64,000 nucleotides of DNA from DATCJA01 sp963734635. Lineage in GTDB: Bacteria; Acidobacteriota; Vicinamibacteria; Vicinamibacterales; UBA2999. The position numbers and the translations under genes are program-made. The stretch spans positions 496,001-560,000 of the forward strand of contig CAVTIA010000002.1 of assembly GCA_963734635.1 (NCBI GenBank), given 5' to 3'. The notes beneath the pieces are model-generated. The model saw only the letters and a list, made by a program, of their open reading frames with translations. It was not told the DNA's origin and did no database searches. Positions 62,612 to 64,000 of the stretch are shown here, in pieces; within the stretch, counting starts at the first letter, position 1, and each line of letters opens with the position of its first letter.

Positions 62612-64000
62612 ATGCGGCTGTTCGGCCTTGCTGTCTGGCGTCTGGTCGCCCTCGTCTTCCTGCTCGGCGCCGGACTGGCGTTCGCGCAGGCGTCCACAGG
62701 CACCATCAACGGGCGCGTCCTCGACCAGGGCGATGCGGTGCTGCCGGGTGTCACGGTCACCGTGACCAACCAGGCTACCGGTGTCGTACGCACGACCGTG
62801 TCGAACGAGCAGGGCGTGTACAGCATGCCTGGCCTCGAACCCGGCGTGTACAACATAACGACCGACCTGACCGGCTTTGCCGCCGGAGCTCGGAACGGCG
62901 TGACGCTGACCGTCAATACGACGATCACGATCGACTTCCAGATGCAGGTGGCAACCCTGCAGGAAACCCTGACCGTCACAGGTGAGGCGCCGCTGATCGA
63001 GGTGACGCAGTCAAAGGTCGCGTCGACCATCGAGACGACGGAGCTCCAGGCCATTCCGCTGTCCGCGCGCAACGTCAGCGGCATGCTGGCGCTGCTGCCC
63101 GGCGCCGTGCAGATCGAGCCGGTCCACCGGAGCAAGACGAACGTCGGCAGCGTATCGTTTGGCGGGTCCTCGGGCACGAACGTGATCCCGAGCGTCGATG
63201 GCGCCGACAATCGCGACAACCAGTTTGGCGGCGCGCTGCTCGCCTATTCGACAGAGGCGATCGAGCAGTTCCAGCTTGCCACAAGCCAGTTCAACGCGGC
63301 AGACGGACGCACGGGAGGCGCGGCACTGACGATGGTGACGAAGTCGGGAACGAACGTGTTCCGCGGGTCGGGCTTCGTGTTTGGCCGCAGTGACAAGATG
63401 ACCGCGAAGGACTTTTTTACTGCGGAGGCCGATCGGGACAAGACCCCCTTCACCCGCCGGGCGTTCGGCGGGTCGGTCGGCGGCCCGATCATGCGCAACC
63501 GCGCATTCTTCTTCGGCGCCGTCGAGCGCCTACAGGAGGATTCGGAGCTTGCCGTCCCGGCGAACCTGTTCACCGAAAAACAGCTGCTCGTGGATGCCCA
63601 GGCGCAGGGGTTGATTCCGCAGGGATTTGTCAATCCCAACAACCCGACGTCGGTGGCCCAGCCGTCGCGGGTGCTGCTGACCACCGTCAAGGCGAACGTG
63701 CAGTTGACGAACCAGCACGCGGTGATGATCCAGTACGCCGGACATGAGGACTACAAGGGCGCAGCCACGTTCGCCACGTCGAACGACAACCGCGAGCCGG
63801 AGAACACCGACATCACGATGTGGAGCGTGGTCGGCCAGCACAACTGGGTCATCGGCAACAACACGTTGAACCAGATCACCGGTCAGGTGAACAGTCTGAA
63901 GCGGCTCAGCGACACGGTCAGCGTGATCACCGGCGAGCACTTCATGCGCGACTATCCAAACGTGCCGCTCTTCCCGCTGCGTCTTGCGTTTCCTGCCGTG
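62612..64000 (+). CDS. TonB-dependent receptor 5 (Oar-like), partial at right edge
   Basis: ATG 62612 has AAGGAGGG about 8 bases upstream. 463 codons stay open to the last base of the window. The signal peptide is LVALVFLLGAGLAFAQA. The carboxypeptidase-regulatory domain (GRVLDQGDAVLPGVTVTVTN) is followed by the plug (LQETLTVTGEAPLIEVTQSK, LQAIPLSARNVSGMLALLPG, PSVDGADNRDNQFGGALLAY) and early barrel strands (GAALTMVTKSGTNVFRGSGF, AFGGSVGGPIMRNRAFFFGA). No frameshift is seen in this half. It is more like receptor 1 than receptors 2-4. The C-terminal half lies outside the window. Confidence 0.9.
   Translation, partial: MRLFGLAVWRLVALVFLLGAGLAFAQASTGTINGRVLDQGDAVLPGVTVTVTNQATGVVRTTVSNEQGVYSMPGLEPGVYNITTDLTGFAAGARNGVTLTVNTTITIDFQMQVATLQETLTVTGEAPLIEVTQSKVASTIETTELQAIPLSARNVSGMLALLPGAVQIEPVHRSKTNVGSVSFGGSSGTNVIPSVDGADNRDNQFGGALLAYSTEAIEQFQLATSQFNAADGRTGGAALTMVTKSGTNVFRGSGFVFGRSDKMTAKDFFTAEADRDKTPFTRRAFGGSVGGPIMRNRAFFFGAVERLQEDSELAVPANLFTEKQLLVDAQAQGLIPQGFVNPNNPTSVAQPSRVLLTTVKANVQLTNQHAVMIQYAGHEDYKGAATFATSNDNREPENTDITMWSVVGQHNWVIGNNTLNQITGQVNSLKRLSDTVSVITGEHFMRDYPNVPLFPLRLAFPAV

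Noticed and set aside
1..64000. rRNA, tRNA, integrases, transposases or plasmid origins
   Set aside because: Read for these and none was recognised. Small ncRNAs cannot be excluded by eye.

Overview
The window is GC-rich bacterial chromosome, most like Acidobacteriota of the Vicinamibacteria type. The basis is several large Oar-like TonB-dependent receptors with an N-terminal carboxypeptidase-regulatory domain, many secreted c-type cytochromes and beta-propeller proteins, and dispersed perfect palindromes whose translation gives peptides such as VRLKPDTT. The lineage is inferred from gene content only. No rRNA, tRNA, CRISPR array, insertion sequence or prophage was recognised.

Layout. 1-6.1 kb: a partial IPT/TIG-NHL protein, an HNH nuclease, a lipoprotein NlpC/P60 hydrolase, a coiled-coil protein, a zinc-peptidase-like protein, a monofunctional transglycosylase and an M48 protease with a C-terminal LysM-like tail. 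6.2-10.7 kb: an overlapping minus-strand operon of a peptide-type binding protein, two permeases and a DapA-family lyase/aldolase. 11.0-18.0 kb: a small HTH gene behind a candidate sigma-54 promoter, a subtilase ending in an 18-bp tandem repeat, an HD-GYP/GAF protein and a TPR/sigma-54 activator. 18.6-23.0 kb: a PrpF-family isomerase divergent from a DASS anion transporter, then a GlcG-like protein and a diheme cytochrome. 23.2-29.0 kb: receptor 1, a B3-like metallo-beta-lactamase-fold protein and an epoxide hydrolase. 29.5-35.5 kb and 39.3-42.7 kb: two minus-strand clusters of exported cytochromes, a heme/streptogramin-lyase-like fusion, a cupin, a DUF6152 protein, an MBL protein and four paralogues of a secreted family for which I know no name. 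Receptors 2, 3 and 4 lie at 35.6-38.5, 42.8-45.7 and 51.2-54.2 kb; receptor 5 runs off the right edge. 45.9-51.0 kb: a DinB remnant, a membrane protein, a large broken sensor kinase and a receiver protein. 54.3-56.4 kb: a YncE-like propeller and a diheme cytochrome. 56.5-59.4 kb: a membrane-fused spermidine-synthase-like protein with a TPR tail. 59.9-62.4 kb: an MHS symporter divergent from tcuB.

How it fits together. The recurring theme is an outer-membrane receptor beside exported oxidoreductase-type proteins and cytochromes, which suggests uptake and extracytoplasmic oxidation of organic substrates. Two separate loci point to tricarboxylates such as aconitate or tricarballylate (PrpF + DASS; TcuB + MHS). 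The substrates are not determined by the sequence.

Quality caution. Many genes are broken by single-base frame changes while the protein stays recognisable across frames. Receptors 2-4, the sensor kinase and the HD-GYP/TPR regulators are worst. This looks at least partly technical (indels in the assembly), so pseudogene labels here mean the frame is broken in this sequence, not that the gene is proven dead.
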